A stretch of 64,000 nt of DNA from SG8-41 sp963802355 (GCA_963802355.1 CAWDIV010000015.1:806001-870000); one strand, 5' to 3'; shown: positions 25,022 through 33,756, counted from the stretch's first letter. The notes: a model not told the origin generated them from the sequence alone. Program-made: numbers and translations.

Positions 25022-26047
25022 CTACTGGGGCTTGATTCCCGCATCTCGCATCAGCCTGGACCAGCGCTGCAGTTCGGTCGCGATGCGCTCGCGCATATCC
25101 TCCGGCGTGCTTGCCCGGACCTCGCCGCCGATCTGCTCTAGCCTGGACGAAACCTCCTGGGTCTTAAGCGTGCGTTCCATTTCCGCGTGCAGCCGCTTGA
25201 CGGCGGGACGCGGCGCGCCGGCGGTGGTCGCGAGGCCGATCCACGAGGACACTTCGAATCCGGGAACGCCGCTTTCCGCTGCGGTCGGAACCTGGGGCAT
25301 CTCCTTCCAACGCCCCGCGCCGGTCGTCGCGAGCAACTTGAGCCGGCCGGACTGGACGTGGGGCAGGACGGCCGTCGCCGGCGTGATGATGAAATTGACC
25401 TCGGCGGCGAGCAGCGCGGTCACTGCGGGAGCGTCACCCTTGTATGGCACGAACAGGAACTTTACCCCTCCCATGCTCGAGAGCAGCTCGCCCGTCAGGT
25501 GCTGCGTCACGCCCGGACCGGCGGATCCGAACTTCACCGCTCCCGGCGCCGCCTTCGCCATCTGCAGCAACGCCGGCAGCGACGGCAATCCACCGTCGGC
25601 GCGGACCGCGACGACGAACGGAAAGAAAGTCGCGGTCGAGATCATGGAGAAGCTGTCTACCGTTTGGTACGGCAGCGACTTGTACGACGCGCCCGCGACC
25701 GCGTGACCGCCGGTCACGAGCAGCAACGTATAGCCGTTGGGCGTGGCCTTCGCCACTGCGTCCGCGCCGATGGTGCCTCCGGCGCCCGGCCGCGTCTCGA
25801 TCACGATGTGCTGGTCCAGGCCTTTTGCCATCTCGCTGCCGAGTATCCGTGCCACCACGTCCGCATTGCCGCCGGCCGGATAGGGCACGACGAGCCGCAA
25901 CGGGCGCGTTGGATACTCAGCCGCGTGACCGATCGCCGCCGCGAACCCGGCAACGACGCATATCTGGAGAACTCTGCGCACGCGCCGGTGACGAGTGACG
26001 GGTGACAGGTGACGAGTGACGGTCGGCGCGAAGCGCGCCGCCTTCAT
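25022..26047 (-). CDS. Bug-family periplasmic solute-binding receptor (TTT)
   Basis: A receptor whose core reads EYPTRPLRLVVPYPAGGNADVVARIL, IVIETRPGAGGTIGADA (Thr for the usual Asn), FGSAGPGVTQHLTGEL, FVPYKGDAPAVTALL and VPTAAESGVPGFEVSSWIG. ATG 26047 lies inside a 7-nt array, and the first 20 residues (PTVTRHLSPVTRH) are themselves translated 7-nt repeats (GGTGACG units, 25987-26021). A GTG at 25981 giving MRRVLQICVVAGFAAAIGHA is a better signal-peptide start. The protein would then be 319 residues. A two-domain VOC dioxygenase gene follows upstream on the same strand, which may share its substrate. Confidence 0.87.
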   Translation of the reverse strand: MKAARFAPTVTRHLSPVTRHRRVRRVLQICVVAGFAAAIGHAAEYPTRPLRLVVPYPAGGNADVVARILGSEMAKGLDQHIVIETRPGAGGTIGADAVAKATPNGYTLLLVTGGHAVAGASYKSLPYQTVDSFSMISTATFFPFVVAVRADGGLPSLPALLQMAKAAPGAVKFGSAGPGVTQHLTGELLSSMGGVKFLFVPYKGDAPAVTALLAAEVNFIITPATAVLPHVQSGRLKLLATTGAGRWKEMPQVPTAAESGVPGFEVSSWIGLATTAGAPRPAVKRLHAEMERTLKTQEVSSRLEQIGGEVRASTPEDMRERIATELQRWSRLMRDAGIKPQ

Positions 26048-26069
26048 CCCTCATCCTTCATCCTTCATC
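25987..26069. repeat. Two 7-nt arrays at the 5' end of a Bug gene
   Basis: GGTGACG, AGTGACG, GGTGACA, GGTGACG, AGTGACG (25987-26021) and then CTTCATC/CCTCATC units (26042-26069). Both classes meet here, and both are read through by the open frame of the Bug gene. Confidence 0.88.
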
Positions 26070-26076
26070 CTTTGGA

Positions 26077-27318
26077 TCAGCCGAGCGGGCCTAGATACGG
26101 CTCGCCGAGATAGGTATCGCTTGCCCCGGTCACGAATTCGGGCCAATTCTCGTTGTCGATCTTCGGACGCAACGATGCGGGGCGCGGCGTTCCGTCCCAG
26201 CCGACCTGCTCCATGTAGTAGTAGAGCTGCAGCGCGTAGCCGTCCGGATCCATCGCGAAAGCGCAATAGTCGATGCCCGGAAACAGCTCTGGAGGCAGCT
26301 GCCTGATCGTCACCCCTTTCCCTTTCAGAAAGCCGACCGCATTGCGCAGCTGGCTGTAGCCGGCCACCTGCAACCCGAAGGAAAAAAGCGTGGTGCCGGT
26401 GTTCAGGCCCAGTTCGGCGCGCAGCCCGATTGGATAGAGTGCCATCGAATGATGCTCGGTGTTCGCGCGCAAGAAGACACAACGGTGCCCGCGCCACGTC
26501 ACCTCCTCGGTGACCGCGAGCCCGAGGTCGTCGCGGTAGAACGCGAGCGCCTGCTCCATGTCGTTCACGAAGATGCGGACCGGCCCGACGCGCACCACCT
26601 TGAACGGCCGCGCCAAGAGCACGCCGCCCACATCGTACGTCTCCTCGCCGGCCTCGCTTCCGCGCCAGCCGGTGGTGGGAGCGATGCCGTCTGTCATCGC
26701 CTGGCTGACTTCGGCGTATTCGGATTTGTGCGGCAGCTGCGGCGGTTTCTCGTAACGCGCCCCGTACATCGTCTTGGGTTTGGAGTGTCCGTCCCAGCCG
26801 ATCTGCTCGATGCCGTAGTAAAGCTCGTTGATGTGCCCGTCCGGGTCGAACGGGTAAAAATGCCAGTTGGAGCCGGGCAGGTCGCGGCCCGCGCGGAAGA
26901 TGGGCTTGCCGCGGCCCTTGAACCACTCAAACGCATCCGATACTTCCTGCAGCGAGCCGACCTGCCAGGTGATCTGGTTGACTGTGCCGCTGGGCCGCCG
27001 CGCGTGCTCCTGCAACGCCTCCCGCAACCGACGGGGAAAGAACACGAACGAATGGTGATCGGTTCCGTGGCGCGTGAAGTATCCCACCGTCGGGCCCACA
27101 CCCTTGCGCTGGTCCTCCGGCAGCCGGTTGCCGTGATCGACCGGGTCGGCGACGCGGAAGCCGAGCAACCGGCAATAGAACTCGCGCGTGACCTCCGGCT
27201 CCATGACATTGACCCCGAAATGGCCGAGCCGGCGGATGCGAAATGGCCGCGGCAGCTTCACGCCTCCGACGATGAATTCCTCAGCTGTCGCCTGTTTGAT
27301 CGGTTCCTCTAGTTTCAT
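26077..27318 (-). CDS. Two-domain VOC protein, catechol 2,3-dioxygenase-like (type I extradiol)
   Basis: A 413-residue protein with two VOC modules. Domain 1: RRLGHFGVNVMEPEVTREFY, GTDHHSFVFFPRRL, and DPDGHINELYYGIEQIGWDG; domain 2: VRVGPVRIFVNDMEQALAFY, NTEHHSMALYPIGL, and DPDGYALQLYYYMEQVGWDG. His and Glu metal ligands are visible in domain 1 (HFG, HHSF, NELYYG), while domain 2 has Val/Pro at the first ligand site, so domain 1 is probably the catalytic one, opposite to the classic catechol 2,3-dioxygenases. GGGAG lies 6 nt before the ATG. Followed by a Bug gene (25022). The substrate is perhaps a substituted catechol or a non-aromatic compound. Confidence 0.88.
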   Translation of the reverse strand: MKLEEPIKQATAEEFIVGGVKLPRPFRIRRLGHFGVNVMEPEVTREFYCRLLGFRVADPVDHGNRLPEDQRKGVGPTVGYFTRHGTDHHSFVFFPRRLREALQEHARRPSGTVNQITWQVGSLQEVSDAFEWFKGRGKPIFRAGRDLPGSNWHFYPFDPDGHINELYYGIEQIGWDGHSKPKTMYGARYEKPPQLPHKSEYAEVSQAMTDGIAPTTGWRGSEAGEETYDVGGVLLARPFKVVRVGPVRIFVNDMEQALAFYRDDLGLAVTEEVTWRGHRCVFLRANTEHHSMALYPIGLRAELGLNTGTTLFSFGLQVAGYSQLRNAVGFLKGKGVTIRQLPPELFPGIDYCAFAMDPDGYALQLYYYMEQVGWDGTPRPASLRPKIDNENWPEFVTGASDTYLGEPYLGPLG

Positions 27319-27410
27319 GGCAGCTCCCTTCGATGCCGTGATGGAGAAGTGACGATTACGGGTGACGAATAAGGGTGACGAAAAACACAGACTACATCCG
27401 CCCCACCCTT

Positions 27411-27467
27411 ACCCATCACCATCATCTCGTCACCCGTATCTCGTCACCCGTATCTTGTCACTAATCA
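27411..27467. repeat. 14-nt (2 x 7) tandem array
   Basis: CTCGTCACCCGTAT at 27426 and 27440, then CTTGTCACTAATCA, preceded by CCATCACCATCAT. GTGACGAA-type units in the opposite sense lie at 27350-27385, so the gap again has facing arrays. The array covers the stop of the Bug gene at 27461. Confidence 0.82.
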
Positions 27468-28441
27468 GCGCGAATGTTGTTTTCGCGCACCACCTTCCCC
27501 CAGCGGGCGATCTCCGCCACCAGGAATTTCTGCAGTGCCTCGGGACTGCTGACGGCGAGGTCCATGCCGAGCTGATCGGCGAGCTGGGTGCGCAGGTCCG
27601 GCTGACTGAAAATCTTCACGAGCTCGGCGTGGAACTTGCCGAGTATCGGCTGTGGGGTGGCGGCCGGAGCGAAAATGCCCCACCAGCCGAGCGCGGAGAA
27701 GCCGGGAAACCCCTGCTCCGCGAGCGTCGGCACGTCCGGCAACGCGTGCGAGCGCTTGTCGCTCGTCACCGCGAGGGCGCGCAGCTTACCGCCCTTCACG
27801 TGCGGCGAGAGCAGCGCCACCGTGCCGATGGCGAGCTCGACCTGGCCGCCGAGGACTTCCGTCGTCATCGGCCCGCCGCCCTTGTACGGAATGTGCACTA
27901 TCTTGAAGCCGCCCGTCTGCTGCATCAGCGCCACGCTCAGGTGCCCGAGACTGCCGCTGCCGATCGAGCCGATATTCACCGAATCGGGCTTCGCTTTCGC
28001 GGCCTTGATGACGTCGCCCAAGCTCTTGTACGGAGTCGCGACACTCGTCACAATGGTATTCGGCGCGGTCGCGATCAACATCACCGGCGCGAGATCCTTG
28101 ACCGTGTCGAATGGCAGGTTCGGAATCAGCGTCGGGTTGACCGCGTGCGTGTCGAATACGAAGAGGAACGTGTAACCGTCCGGCGTGGATTTGGCGGCAA
28201 TACCCGCTCCGAGCGAGCCCGAAGCCCCTGGCCGGTTATCCACGATGAACTGCTGCCCGAGCGTATTGGTGAGCCTCGCGCCCACGAGCCGCGCGAGCGG
28301 ATCGGTCGTGCCCCCCGGCGGGAACGGAACGATGAACCTCACTGGGCGCGTCGGCCAGTCGGTCTTCTGCGCGACGGCGGGGAGCAGCAGGAATGCACTG
28401 GCCACTGCAACGGAAGCGCGGAAAGCGATGGAACGAATCAT
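27461..28441 (-). CDS. Bug-family periplasmic solute-binding receptor (TTT)
   Basis: A 326-residue receptor: signal peptide MIRSIAFRASVAVASAFLLL with cleavage near AVAQ, then DWPTRPVRFIVPFPPGGTTDPLARLVG, FIVDNRPGASGSLGAGIA, and a distinct IGSIGSGSLGHLSVALM loop in which Ile replaces the usual Tyr. HIPYKGGGPMTTEVLGGQVE and VPTLAEQGFPGFSALGWWGIF follow. The AGAGGGGG site 5 nt before the ATG is strong. The IGSIG loop may reshape the pocket. Next to a two-domain VOC gene downstream; upstream 28442-28697 holds no gene and nothing I recognise. Confidence 0.9.
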   Translation of the reverse strand: MIRSIAFRASVAVASAFLLLPAVAQKTDWPTRPVRFIVPFPPGGTTDPLARLVGARLTNTLGQQFIVDNRPGASGSLGAGIAAKSTPDGYTFLFVFDTHAVNPTLIPNLPFDTVKDLAPVMLIATAPNTIVTSVATPYKSLGDVIKAAKAKPDSVNIGSIGSGSLGHLSVALMQQTGGFKIVHIPYKGGGPMTTEVLGGQVELAIGTVALLSPHVKGGKLRALAVTSDKRSHALPDVPTLAEQGFPGFSALGWWGIFAPAATPQPILGKFHAELVKIFSQPDLRTQLADQLGMDLAVSSPEALQKFLVAEIARWGKVVRENNIRAD

Positions 28442-28697
28442 TGCGCCCCCTCTTTCCCAGCGGGCGACGTCACGCCCGGAATGGAAATGCTGCGTGCATC
28501 GCGGTTGGCTGTCAAACTGAACTCGGAGGGGCTGAATCTCCGGATGCCATCCAATGACCAGCTATGGATCTTGTCTCGCGACTCGCTTACTTGCTTTAGG
28601 TCGAGGGCTTTGCCTCAGCCCTAGGCGAGATCAGATAGTCCCCAATTGCTTCGTTTTGAGGATTATGGGTGGCAGATACCGCTGGAGACATCATTCA

Positions 28698-29519
28698 CTA
28701 TTTCGCTCTGGTGGCGCTGAAAGTGCTGTTATTGCCGCCCTTGACGCTGCCTTCCATCGAGCTTCCGTTCACGCGTCCGATGTAGTCCGTCTTGCCCGCC
28801 GTAAAGCTGATTTGCTCGCCGTTCAACTTGCCCTTGACCGGGGTTTCCACGCCCCCGGAAACCAACGTGCCGGAGATCGTCTGGAATTCCTGCTTGAGTT
28901 TGAGCTCGCCGTCCTTGAGTTGCCAGTTTCCCCCCACCTTCGCCGGAACGATCCACAGCAACGCGGTGCAGTAGGTCGAGCAGTTCTCCTTGACGGTGAA
29001 GGACTGGTCGGCCTTCCAGTCTCCCATCGTGAACGAGTTGGAAACGATACGCGTGCCGGGCTTGAGATCGAGGATCTTCGGACGCAGCTTGAGGTTGATG
29101 TCCGGCAGCAGAAACATGGTGATGACGGTGGCCTTCGAGAAATCGGTCTCGAAGAGATCCGCTTTGGCGAACTGGGCCTTGTCGGTTACGCCTTCCTTCA
29201 CCGCGTTGCGCTTCGACAACTCGACCATGTCGGGGTTGTACTCGATGCCCATTGCGCGCGCGCCACGTTTCGCCGCCGCTATCACGGTGCGGCCATCGCC
29301 CGAGCCCAGGTCCATGACGAAGTCTTTGGGCGTCACTTTGGCCATGTCGAGCATCTTGTCCACGAGCGTATCCGGCGTAGGCACCCAGACAACGTCCTTG
29401 CCTTCCTGACCGACGCTGGGCTTGTATTCGGTGGCCGCTGGCTGCGCGAAGACGCCGGTGGCGATCGCGGAAAGGCATAGCGTCAAGAAGGTTCGACGAG
29501 CAAAAATCGATGAATTCAT
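28698..29519 (-). CDS. Exported class I SAM-dependent methyltransferase-like protein
   Basis: A 273-residue protein with a signal peptide (FLTLCLSAIATGVFAQ) followed by a Rossmann methyltransferase core: motif I VMDLGSGDGRTVIAA at 68-82, acidic loop MGIEYNPDMVEL, motif IV-like ADLFETDFSKATVITMFLLPDI. A C-terminal 80-residue beta-rich region (GGNWQLKDGELKLKQEFQTI to GKTDYIGRVNGSSMEGSV) looks like a separate ligand-binding domain. Export is odd because SAM is cytosolic; proteins of this build occur in many proteobacteria and their periplasmic role is not established to me. GGAGAG lies 5 nt before the ATG. No operon partner. Confidence 0.85.
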   Translation of the reverse strand: MNSSIFARRTFLTLCLSAIATGVFAQPAATEYKPSVGQEGKDVVWVPTPDTLVDKMLDMAKVTPKDFVMDLGSGDGRTVIAAAKRGARAMGIEYNPDMVELSKRNAVKEGVTDKAQFAKADLFETDFSKATVITMFLLPDINLKLRPKILDLKPGTRIVSNSFTMGDWKADQSFTVKENCSTYCTALLWIVPAKVGGNWQLKDGELKLKQEFQTISGTLVSGGVETPVKGKLNGEQISFTAGKTDYIGRVNGSSMEGSVKGGNNSTFSATRAK

Positions 29520-29718
29520 AGTGCTCTCCGTTTGCTGGGACCGGATGACTCGAAGGGCTACCTGTTGATACAGCTCCCATCCAGTCGATTGGGTGCCGAC
29601 AACGCGTTGCTAAGACCGCCTGTCTTGAACGGCGTTCCCCTCGACAGGAATCGGATAATACCGGATTCCGGGGTAACGGCATCGCAGGGGTTTACCTGCG
29701 GCCGGTCACCGGCGCTCG

Positions 29719-30813
29719 TCATCCCCTGACGAGCGTTTCCTTGAGCATTGCACGGTTTGGCTTCAAGCCCAGCCCCGGCCCCTTGGGGATCTTGACCATG
29801 TTGTTCTCCGGCCCGGGCGGGTTCACGAATATCTGCTCCCCCACCGCCTGCATATCGAGGTGGAACTCCACGCGCCAGCCGTTCATGAGACCCGCCATCG
29901 TGTGCATGTTGAAAAGCGGCCACCCGCCGCCGTTGGCGATCGGCATGTTGAAGGCCTGCGCCATGTGCCCGACCTTCTCCGCCTCGGTATAGCCGCCGCA
30001 GTAGCAGACGTTCGGTTGCAGGATGTCCACCGCCTGGTGCAGTACGAGCTCGCGCAGGCGCCAGCGATGGCCCTCGTTCTGTCCGGCCGAGAGCGGAATG
30101 TTCGTATGCTGGCGCAGGTCCGCCAGGGCGCGCGTGTCGTTCTGGTAGACCGGCTCCTCGAACCAGGTCAGATTGCAGTCCTCGATCGCGCGGCAGAGCT
30201 GGCGCGCGTCCACGGGGTTGAATTTGTAGTTGGCGTCCATCATGAGCTCGACGTCCGGTCCGATGGTATCGCGCACCGCACGCACCCGCCGCACATCTTC
30301 CTGCCAGCCGCCCTTGTGCACCCCCACCACCATCTTCAGCCGCCGATGGCCCTTCTTCAGCTGCAGCTTCGCGGCTTCCACGAGCTGATCGCGGTCGTAT
30401 TCGGAAAAGCCGAACGTGATGTAGGCCGGCGCCCAGTCGCGCGCGCCCCCCAGCAGTTGAGCGATGGTGCGCCCCGTGTGCTTGCCGTGGATGTCCCACA
30501 GCGCGATATCCAGCGCCGATAGCGCGCTCGTAACTACGCCCGTCATGGTGCGCTGGTTGAGCGTCCACCATACCTTCTCGTGTATCGCTTCGGTTTCGCG
30601 CGCGTCCATGTTCTTCACGACCGGCAGGAATTCCTGGTTAAGCGCCGTGCACACCGCCTGTGGCAGGAAATGCCCTCCGGTCAATCCAATGCCGGAGATG
30701 CCGCTGGCGGTTTCGACCTCGCAGATCACTGCCTGGCGGTGTATGGGCTGCTTCAAAAGCGGCACTTTGACTTCGAAGCGGTGGAGCGAGGCTTTGATGG
30801 ATTTGATTTTCAT
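29719..30813 (-). CDS. Enolase-superfamily protein, mandelate racemase/muconate-lactonizing type
   Basis: A 364-residue barrel enzyme with metal ligands Asp193 in LMMDANYKF, Glu219 in TWFEEPV, and Glu247-like acid in SAGQNEGHRWR. The second-strand region KMVVGVHKGG places Lys160 and Lys167 near the usual K-x-K catalytic pair. These enzymes abstract a proton alpha to a carboxylate, leading to dehydration, racemisation or cycloisomerisation. The C-terminal ANGGGWPLFNMHTMAGLMN is the usual His-containing strand. AAGGGG lies 5-6 nt before the ATG. Sugar-acid or muconate-type substrates are both possible. A second, broken, member is at 42531. Confidence 0.9.
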   Translation of the reverse strand: MKIKSIKASLHRFEVKVPLLKQPIHRQAVICEVETASGISGIGLTGGHFLPQAVCTALNQEFLPVVKNMDARETEAIHEKVWWTLNQRTMTGVVTSALSALDIALWDIHGKHTGRTIAQLLGGARDWAPAYITFGFSEYDRDQLVEAAKLQLKKGHRRLKMVVGVHKGGWQEDVRRVRAVRDTIGPDVELMMDANYKFNPVDARQLCRAIEDCNLTWFEEPVYQNDTRALADLRQHTNIPLSAGQNEGHRWRLRELVLHQAVDILQPNVCYCGGYTEAEKVGHMAQAFNMPIANGGGWPLFNMHTMAGLMNGWRVEFHLDMQAVGEQIFVNPPGPENNMVKIPKGPGLGLKPNRAMLKETLVRG

Positions 30814-30866
30814 GCGGCCCCTTTCTGTTGTGCTATCTCGCGGAAAAACGTCCCAGTCTAAACTTC

Positions 30867-30890
30867 AAAGGGGCCCGTGGCCCCTTTTTT
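30867..30890. terminator. GC-rich hairpin followed by T-run (plus-strand sense)
   Basis: AAAGGGGCC and GGCCCCTTT pair with loop CGT, followed by TTT. It has the form of a factor-independent terminator on the plus strand, but no plus-strand gene ends just before it. It may act on read-through or be a leader hairpin for the minus-strand gene starting at 30813. Confidence 0.5.
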
Positions 30891-30936
30891 CAGACCTTCC
30901 CTGGGAGAGAAACATTCGCCGGTCCGCCGCTGTCGT

Positions 30937-30972
30937 AGCAGCCTGTCGGACTTGAAGCTCCGACAGGCTGCT
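30937..30972. repeat. REP-like perfect palindrome
   Basis: AGCAGCCTGTCGGA pairs perfectly with TCCGACAGGCTGCT around CTTGAAGC. It lies in the gap between divergent genes and has no T-run, so REP-like rather than a terminator. Only one copy is in this window. Confidence 0.75.
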
Positions 30973-31018
30973 AAATGCAAACCCGCTCGCAGACTTGCAA
31001 CAGAATGGGATAAACGAC

Positions 31019-31771
31019 GTGTTTTGGCCAGCAATAGTGGTCGTTGCGCTGCTGGGATCCGGGCCTGTGACAGGCTGGGCGGCCGGCGACGCGTGTGAGG
31101 TGCACAGCGGTTACGACCTCACTCTCAGTCCCGGGGCCCTGCTCTTCGAGCGGGTGGCGGCAAAGAACCAGCGCATCGAAATGCGCGGCGGCCGGTTGTC
31201 GGTAAACGGCGTGGCCGTAGCGCTTGGCGATGGCGACCGCAACCGCATCGCTTCGTATGAAGCGAGGATGCGTGCCCTGATCCCCCGCATCAAGGCGCTC
31301 GGGCAACGCGCGGTGGATTTGGGTGCCGCGGCCGTGCGCGAGGAAGGGGCGAGCGTTTCACCCAGGTCGGAGAGCAGCGCGAAATTGAGCGCGCGCGTGG
31401 ACGCGCGGGCGCGCGATCTGAAAACGCGCATCGCGAACAGCACCACGACCAAGGAATGGCGCGGCACCGCTTTTAATCGCTATTCCGCGGAAATCGCCTC
31501 GGACGTCCTGCCGATCGTAGCCGGCGATCTGGCGCAGCAAGCACTGGAAGTCGCAGTGAAAGGCGACCTCGCCGGCGCCGCAGCGTTGCAGAAACGGGCC
31601 GCCGGCATGCGCGCTTCGCTCGAGGGCCGGATCCGCAATCGAATGCAGCTCCTCGAACCCGAGTTCGCGCAGCTGTGCCCCGCGGCACGAGAGCTCGATG
31701 CGCTGGAATCCGCGATCACCGCCCGCCTGCCGGATGGCAGCCGCCTCAACCTTCTGGAAATTCGCGGATGA
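31019..31771 (+). CDS. Exported DUF2884-family protein
   Basis: A 250-residue protein of the DUF2884 (YggN-like) family: signal segment VFWPAIVVVALLGSGPVTGW, then DACEVHSGYDLTLSPGALLFERV, the characteristic IEMRGGRLSVNGVAVALGDGDRNRI, and a long helical part AYFARMRALIP-like with many Arg/Glu. One disulfide is possible (Cys near residue 22 and Cys in AQLCPAARELDALE). The frame opens with TTG at 30995; GTG 31019 gives a better signal peptide, but neither has a strong ribosome site. Family function is unknown. It lies downstream of two hairpins and is transcribed away from the enolase-superfamily gene. Confidence 0.82.
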   Translation: MFWPAIVVVALLGSGPVTGWAAGDACEVHSGYDLTLSPGALLFERVAAKNQRIEMRGGRLSVNGVAVALGDGDRNRIASYEARMRALIPRIKALGQRAVDLGAAAVREEGASVSPRSESSAKLSARVDARARDLKTRIANSTTTKEWRGTAFNRYSAEIASDVLPIVAGDLAQQALEVAVKGDLAGAAALQKRAAGMRASLEGRIRNRMQLLEPEFAQLCPAARELDALESAITARLPDGSRLNLLEIRG

Positions 31772-32014
31772 CTCCAAAACCGCGTTTTGGCAATCCTGTC
31801 GCGGAACAACGACATAGCGCACCCCTTACGAATCAATCAGTTATACGCGGCGGTCGGGCCCGTGTCGTATCCCAACGACACTACCCGATAGGCAGTCTAC
31901 CGTTACCAGTTGAATTTATGACGTTTTCATGCATGGCATGGAAGTCGCTTTACTCCCTCCCGTATGCATGGGTTCGCTCATTTTTAACTCTCATCGAAAG
32001 GAAGGGGGCTGAAC

Positions 32015-32590
32015 ATGGAGAAGCGCCATATAGCTGTATTGATGTCCTTGCTGTTCGCCGTGCCCGCTGGAATGGTCGCGCTCGCGCAGTCGGAGTCCGA
32101 CCCTGCGGCGCCGGTAGTGGAAATCCAAGCCACGCCGACGGAGCCGATCATCGTCAAGGAAGAAGTAGCCGTGGTGACCGATCAAAGCGCGCAGCCGGTG
32201 TTAATTGCGGAAAGCACCACAGTCGCCATCCCCGTCGACGTCGTCCAGCCGAAGCAGATGAGTATGGCGGAATGGTTGCGGATCAATTCGTTCAGGACTG
32301 ATGAAGTCCCGATGCTGCCCCGCCAGATCGCATACTACGACCGCCTTGACAGTGAGCGCCGGCCGTTGATGGCGAGCAGCGCCGTGACCGGGGCAGGTGG
32401 CGAGGACGAATTCAAAATCTCGCCGGCCCAGACTGCTTACTTCGATCGGGTGGAACAGCAGCGTCTGGCCAGACTTCAACCGCAGCAGCCGGTCGTGGCA
32501 CGAAGCGACGTTCAGCCCCTCACGTCGGAGGAACGCGCGCAGGCCGGAAGTGCCGAAATCACAATAGCCGATTCTTCCGCCATTCGGTAA
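32015..32590 (+). CDS. Exported protein of unknown function with two internal repeats
   Basis: Not recognised. A 191-residue protein with signal peptide MEKRHIAVLMSLLFAVPAG (cleavage near ALAQ) and a low-complexity, Val/Pro/Glu-rich region up to residue 75. After that come two related motifs: PRQIAYYDRLDSERRPL at about 103-119 and PAQTAYFDRVEQQRLAR at about 138-154, both P-x-Q-x-A-Y-(Y/F)-D-R. AGGAAGGGGG lies 8 nt before the ATG. There are no cysteines and no membrane helix apart from the signal, so it is probably a soluble periplasmic protein. A 14-bp hairpin without T-run (32622-32653) follows the stop. Confidence 0.8.
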   Translation: MEKRHIAVLMSLLFAVPAGMVALAQSESDPAAPVVEIQATPTEPIIVKEEVAVVTDQSAQPVLIAESTTVAIPVDVVQPKQMSMAEWLRINSFRTDEVPMLPRQIAYYDRLDSERRPLMASSAVTGAGGEDEFKISPAQTAYFDRVEQQRLARLQPQQPVVARSDVQPLTSEERAQAGSAEITIADSSAIR

Positions 32591-32621
32591 TCGATAGCGC
32601 ATCGCCACTGTTGTAACGACC

Positions 32622-32653
32622 CGGGCCTGATGCCGGAAACGGCATCAGGCCCG
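32622..32653 (+). terminator. Terminator-like hairpin after 32015-32590
   Basis: CGGGCCTGATGCCG pairs perfectly with CGGCATCAGGCCCG around loop GAAA, 32 nt after the stop codon. No T-run follows, so it may stabilise the 3' end or assist Rho-dependent termination. Confidence 0.6.
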
Positions 32654-32725
32654 TTGACGTACGGGCGTCCTCTCTTCTCGCTCGCAGAGCTCGTTCATCG
32701 TGCGACCGGGGGGCGCGGGAAGGCT

Positions 32726-32766
32726 AAGGTGTCAGGAACCCTAAACTCTAAGGTTCCTGACACCTT
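32726..32766. repeat. REP-like palindrome, copy 1
   Basis: AAGGTGTCAGGAACC and GGTTCCTGACACCTT (15-bp arms) around CTAAACTCTAA. Flanked on the right by GGGCCCGTTCCCC. The left flank (32675-32720) is the reverse complement of the CGCACGATGA flank seen beside copies 2 and 3. It lies 21 bp from the stop of a Bug gene. Confidence 0.88.
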
Positions 32767-32787
32767 GGGCCCGTTCCCCGCCGCTCG

Positions 32788-33756
32788 TCAGTCCGCCTTG
32801 GCGCCGCTCTGCTTGACGACCTTCTCCCACTTGGCGAGGTCGGCGAGCATGAACTTGCGGAACTCTTCCGGCGCGCTGCCAACCGGCTCCGCGCCTTCGG
32901 ACAGTATGCGTTGCTGGGCTTCGGGCTGCTTGATGATCTTGACGAACTCCGTATGCAGCCGCGTGAGTATGGGCTTTGGTAGTTTCGCGGGAGCAAGCAC
33001 CCCGTACCACCCCAGAACTTCGAAGCCGGGCAGCCCGGACTCCGCCACCGTCGGAATGTTCTCCAGCCCGGGCGCGCGCTTGGGCGAAGTCACCGCTATG
33101 GGACGCAGCTTCCCCGACTTGATGAACGGCTGGGATGCAAGCATCCCGGCGAACGTGAACTGGTAATGTCCGCCCGTGAGATCGATCAGCGCGGGTGCCG
33201 CCCCCTTGTACGGGATGTGCTGCGCCTTTACGCCCGCCATCATGTTGTAGAGCTCGGCCGCGAGATGCCCGCCGCTGCCGTGGCCCGCAGAGCCGTAGTT
33301 GAGCGGCCCCTTGTAGCTTTTCGTCCACTCCATGAACTCGCGAAAGTTATGCACCGGCGTCGAGGGGTGGACGAGCAGGATCACGCCGGCCGCGGTCAGC
33401 TGCGTGATGGGCGTGAAATCGTTTACCGCGTGATAGGGTAGTTTCGGGAGCAGTGCAGAGTTAATGGTGTGCTGGTGGTACGCCATGAATATCGTATAGC
33501 CGTCCGGCGGCGCCTTGGCCGTCAGGTCTCCCGCGATCACGCCGTTCGCGCTCGCGCGGTTGTCGACGATCACCTGCTGTTTCAGCGACTCGGTGAGCTT
33601 GCTCCCCGTCATGCGCGCGAGTATGTCGGTGGTTCCGCCGGGCTGCGCTGGCGTGATGAAACGGATCGGTCGGTCAGGGTAGTCCGCGGCGGAAACCGCC
33701 CCGGCGACGACGAATACCGCCGTCGCGCAGATCGAGTGCAGCGCTGAGTTTTTCAT
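32788..33756 (-). CDS. Bug-family periplasmic solute-binding receptor (TTT)
   Basis: A 322-residue receptor with signal peptide MKNSALHSICATAVFVVAGA and mature start DYPDRPIRFITPAQPGGTTDILARMTG. The ATG at 33756 follows AAGGGG by 4 nt and is preferred over the open frame to 33816. Ligand-region variants: IVDNRASANGVIAGDL (SAN instead of GAN), YGSAGHGSGGHLAAEL with a His in the loop, HIPYKGAAPALIDL, VAESGLPGFEVLGWYG. A REP-like palindrome follows its stop. The gene is alone on its strand here, divergent from an alpha/beta hydrolase gene 133 bp away that could share control. Confidence 0.9.
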   Translation of the reverse strand: MKNSALHSICATAVFVVAGAVSAADYPDRPIRFITPAQPGGTTDILARMTGSKLTESLKQQVIVDNRASANGVIAGDLTAKAPPDGYTIFMAYHQHTINSALLPKLPYHAVNDFTPITQLTAAGVILLVHPSTPVHNFREFMEWTKSYKGPLNYGSAGHGSGGHLAAELYNMMAGVKAQHIPYKGAAPALIDLTGGHYQFTFAGMLASQPFIKSGKLRPIAVTSPKRAPGLENIPTVAESGLPGFEVLGWYGVLAPAKLPKPILTRLHTEFVKIIKQPEAQQRILSEGAEPVGSAPEEFRKFMLADLAKWEKVVKQSGAKAD

